From contig PHAB01000031.1 of assembly GCA_002840275.1 (NCBI GenBank), forward strand, positions 1 through 41,895: DNA of 41,895 nt. Reading direction: 5' to 3'. This stretch comes from Firmicutes bacterium HGW-Firmicutes-14 (GTDB taxonomy: Bacteria > Bacillota > Thermincolia > Thermincolales > UBA2595). The first letter of the stretch is position 1. Every line of letters begins with the position of its first letter. A program made the translations under genes and the position numbers. The notes beneath the pieces were generated by a model. The model ran no database searches. It had not been told where the DNA came from and was given only the letters and a program-made list of their open reading frames with translations. This document shows positions 41,405-41,895 of this stretch, piece by piece.

Positions 41405-41833
41405 ATGGTTACCTTTGAGGACAAAACCGTACCTTTTGCTGAAGAGAGACGGCTGTTTTATGTTGCCCTGACCCGGACCAAAAACCGGGTCTATATATTG
41501 GCGCCACAGAGTAAACCGTCCCGTTTCCTGGTGGAATTAATAAGGGAACATGACCTGCCCTGTGCCGAAAACCTTAACAAAAACATTGTGGACCATTTTA
41601 CTTTACGGTGCCCGGAATGCGGTTTCCCGCTTCAATACGAATTCAACAAGAATTACGGCCTTCGCTTATTTATGTGTACCAATGACCCTGAGGTATGTGA
41701 CTTTATGACCAATGACCGGATTGTTTTCGGGGATATATTCAAATGCCCCAAGTGTGATGTTGGATATATGATAGTCAAGAAAAGCAGAAATAATGATGTA
41801 TATTTCGTTTCAAAACGACCACTGAATCGCTAA
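41405..41833 (+). pseudogene. C-terminal remnant of a UvrD/Rep-type helicase with zinc ribbons
   Basis: A 142-residue frame. EERRLFYVALTRTKNRVYILAP is helicase motif VI of the UvrD/Rep group, which lies near the end of the motor. Two zinc ribbons follow (CPECGFPLQ ... CTNDPEVCDF and CPKCDVGYMIVKK). Motifs Ia to V are absent, so the protein cannot be an active helicase. Together with the zinc-ribbon fragment before it, it forms the remains of a single gene. It ends within the repeats at the right edge of the window. Confidence 0.75.
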
Positions 41834-41866
41834 AATAAGGCCACCTTCACAGTGAAATAAGGCCAC
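41833..41866. mobile_element. Tandem AAATAAGGCCAC repeats at the window edge (possible IS end)
   Basis: AAATAAGGCCAC occurs at 41833-41844 and again at 41855-41866, 22 bases apart. A further AGGCCA follows at 41881. Repeated short terminal motifs are typical of IS21-family ends. No transposase is visible within the 29 bases that remain in the window, so the call depends on the sequence to the right. Confidence 0.45.
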
Positions 41867-41895
41867 GGCTACGCTCCAGTAGGCCAGTCACCTTT

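Overview
The window reads as chromosome of an endospore-forming, Gram-positive anaerobe-like clostridium, probably near the Peptococcaceae/Desulfotomaculum group. This is inferred from gene content, not from a database match. Supporting signs are AGGAGG-type ribosome binding sites, frequent GTG/TTG starts, sporulation-linked genes (a YtrH/YtrI-like pair, a 33-codon YjcZ-type gene, a SpoIIM-domain protein), an iron-sulfur flavoprotein, an FmdE-type protein and selenium genes.

Layout. 0.4-1.4 kb: iron-sulfur flavoprotein and a DUF1540 protein. 1.4-3.2 kb (minus): short-form glycogen phosphorylase behind a structured leader. 3.6-5.2 kb: selenium cassette yedE - tusA-like - DUF3343. 5.3-6.5 kb: M24 peptidase, followed by a 184-bp palindromic repeat that has a partial second copy at 24.4 kb. 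6.9-13.5 kb: one tightly packed operon of membrane protein - DUF4129 - DUF4350 - MoxR - DUF58 - SpoIIM - RDD. 13.6-14.1 kb: 3D-domain protein. 14.2-16.1 kb (minus): radical SAM/DUF4130 pair linked to DNA repair. 16.9-20.3 kb (minus): secreted subtilase with three SH3 domains, then ytrI/ytrH-like genes. 20.8-22.3 kb: fetA-fetB metal exporter. 22.3-23.8 kb: queD-queC and a thioredoxin-fold gene with an in-frame TGA. 23.9-30 kb: single genes including OsmC, plsC, a GNAT protein, YjcZ, FmdE, lgt and tRNA-Leu(GAG). 30.4-41.8 kb: an AT-richer defence island with a WYL regulator, gene debris, an HNH nuclease, hsdM-hsdS-rloC-like-hsdR, and remnants of a zinc-ribbon UvrD helicase ending at IS-like repeats.

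Two points stand out. First, the small redox gene at 23424-23753 has a good RBS, an in-frame TGA at codon 23 placed before Gly-Pro, and a hairpin right after the TGA at the spacing of a bacterial SECIS. With yedE in the same window this makes it a strong candidate for an overlooked selenoprotein. Second, a Zn-hook ATPase between hsdS and hsdR has the layout of the anticodon nuclease RloC, suggesting a backup translation-blocking response guarding the type I restriction system. Smaller leads are a shared TACTAC/GTAGTA dyad just downstream of two -10 boxes, a CsoR/CstR-like dyad before the FmdE gene, a possible ATC start in the DUF4350 gene, and the palindromic repeat family. All calls come from reading the sequence; no database search was run.
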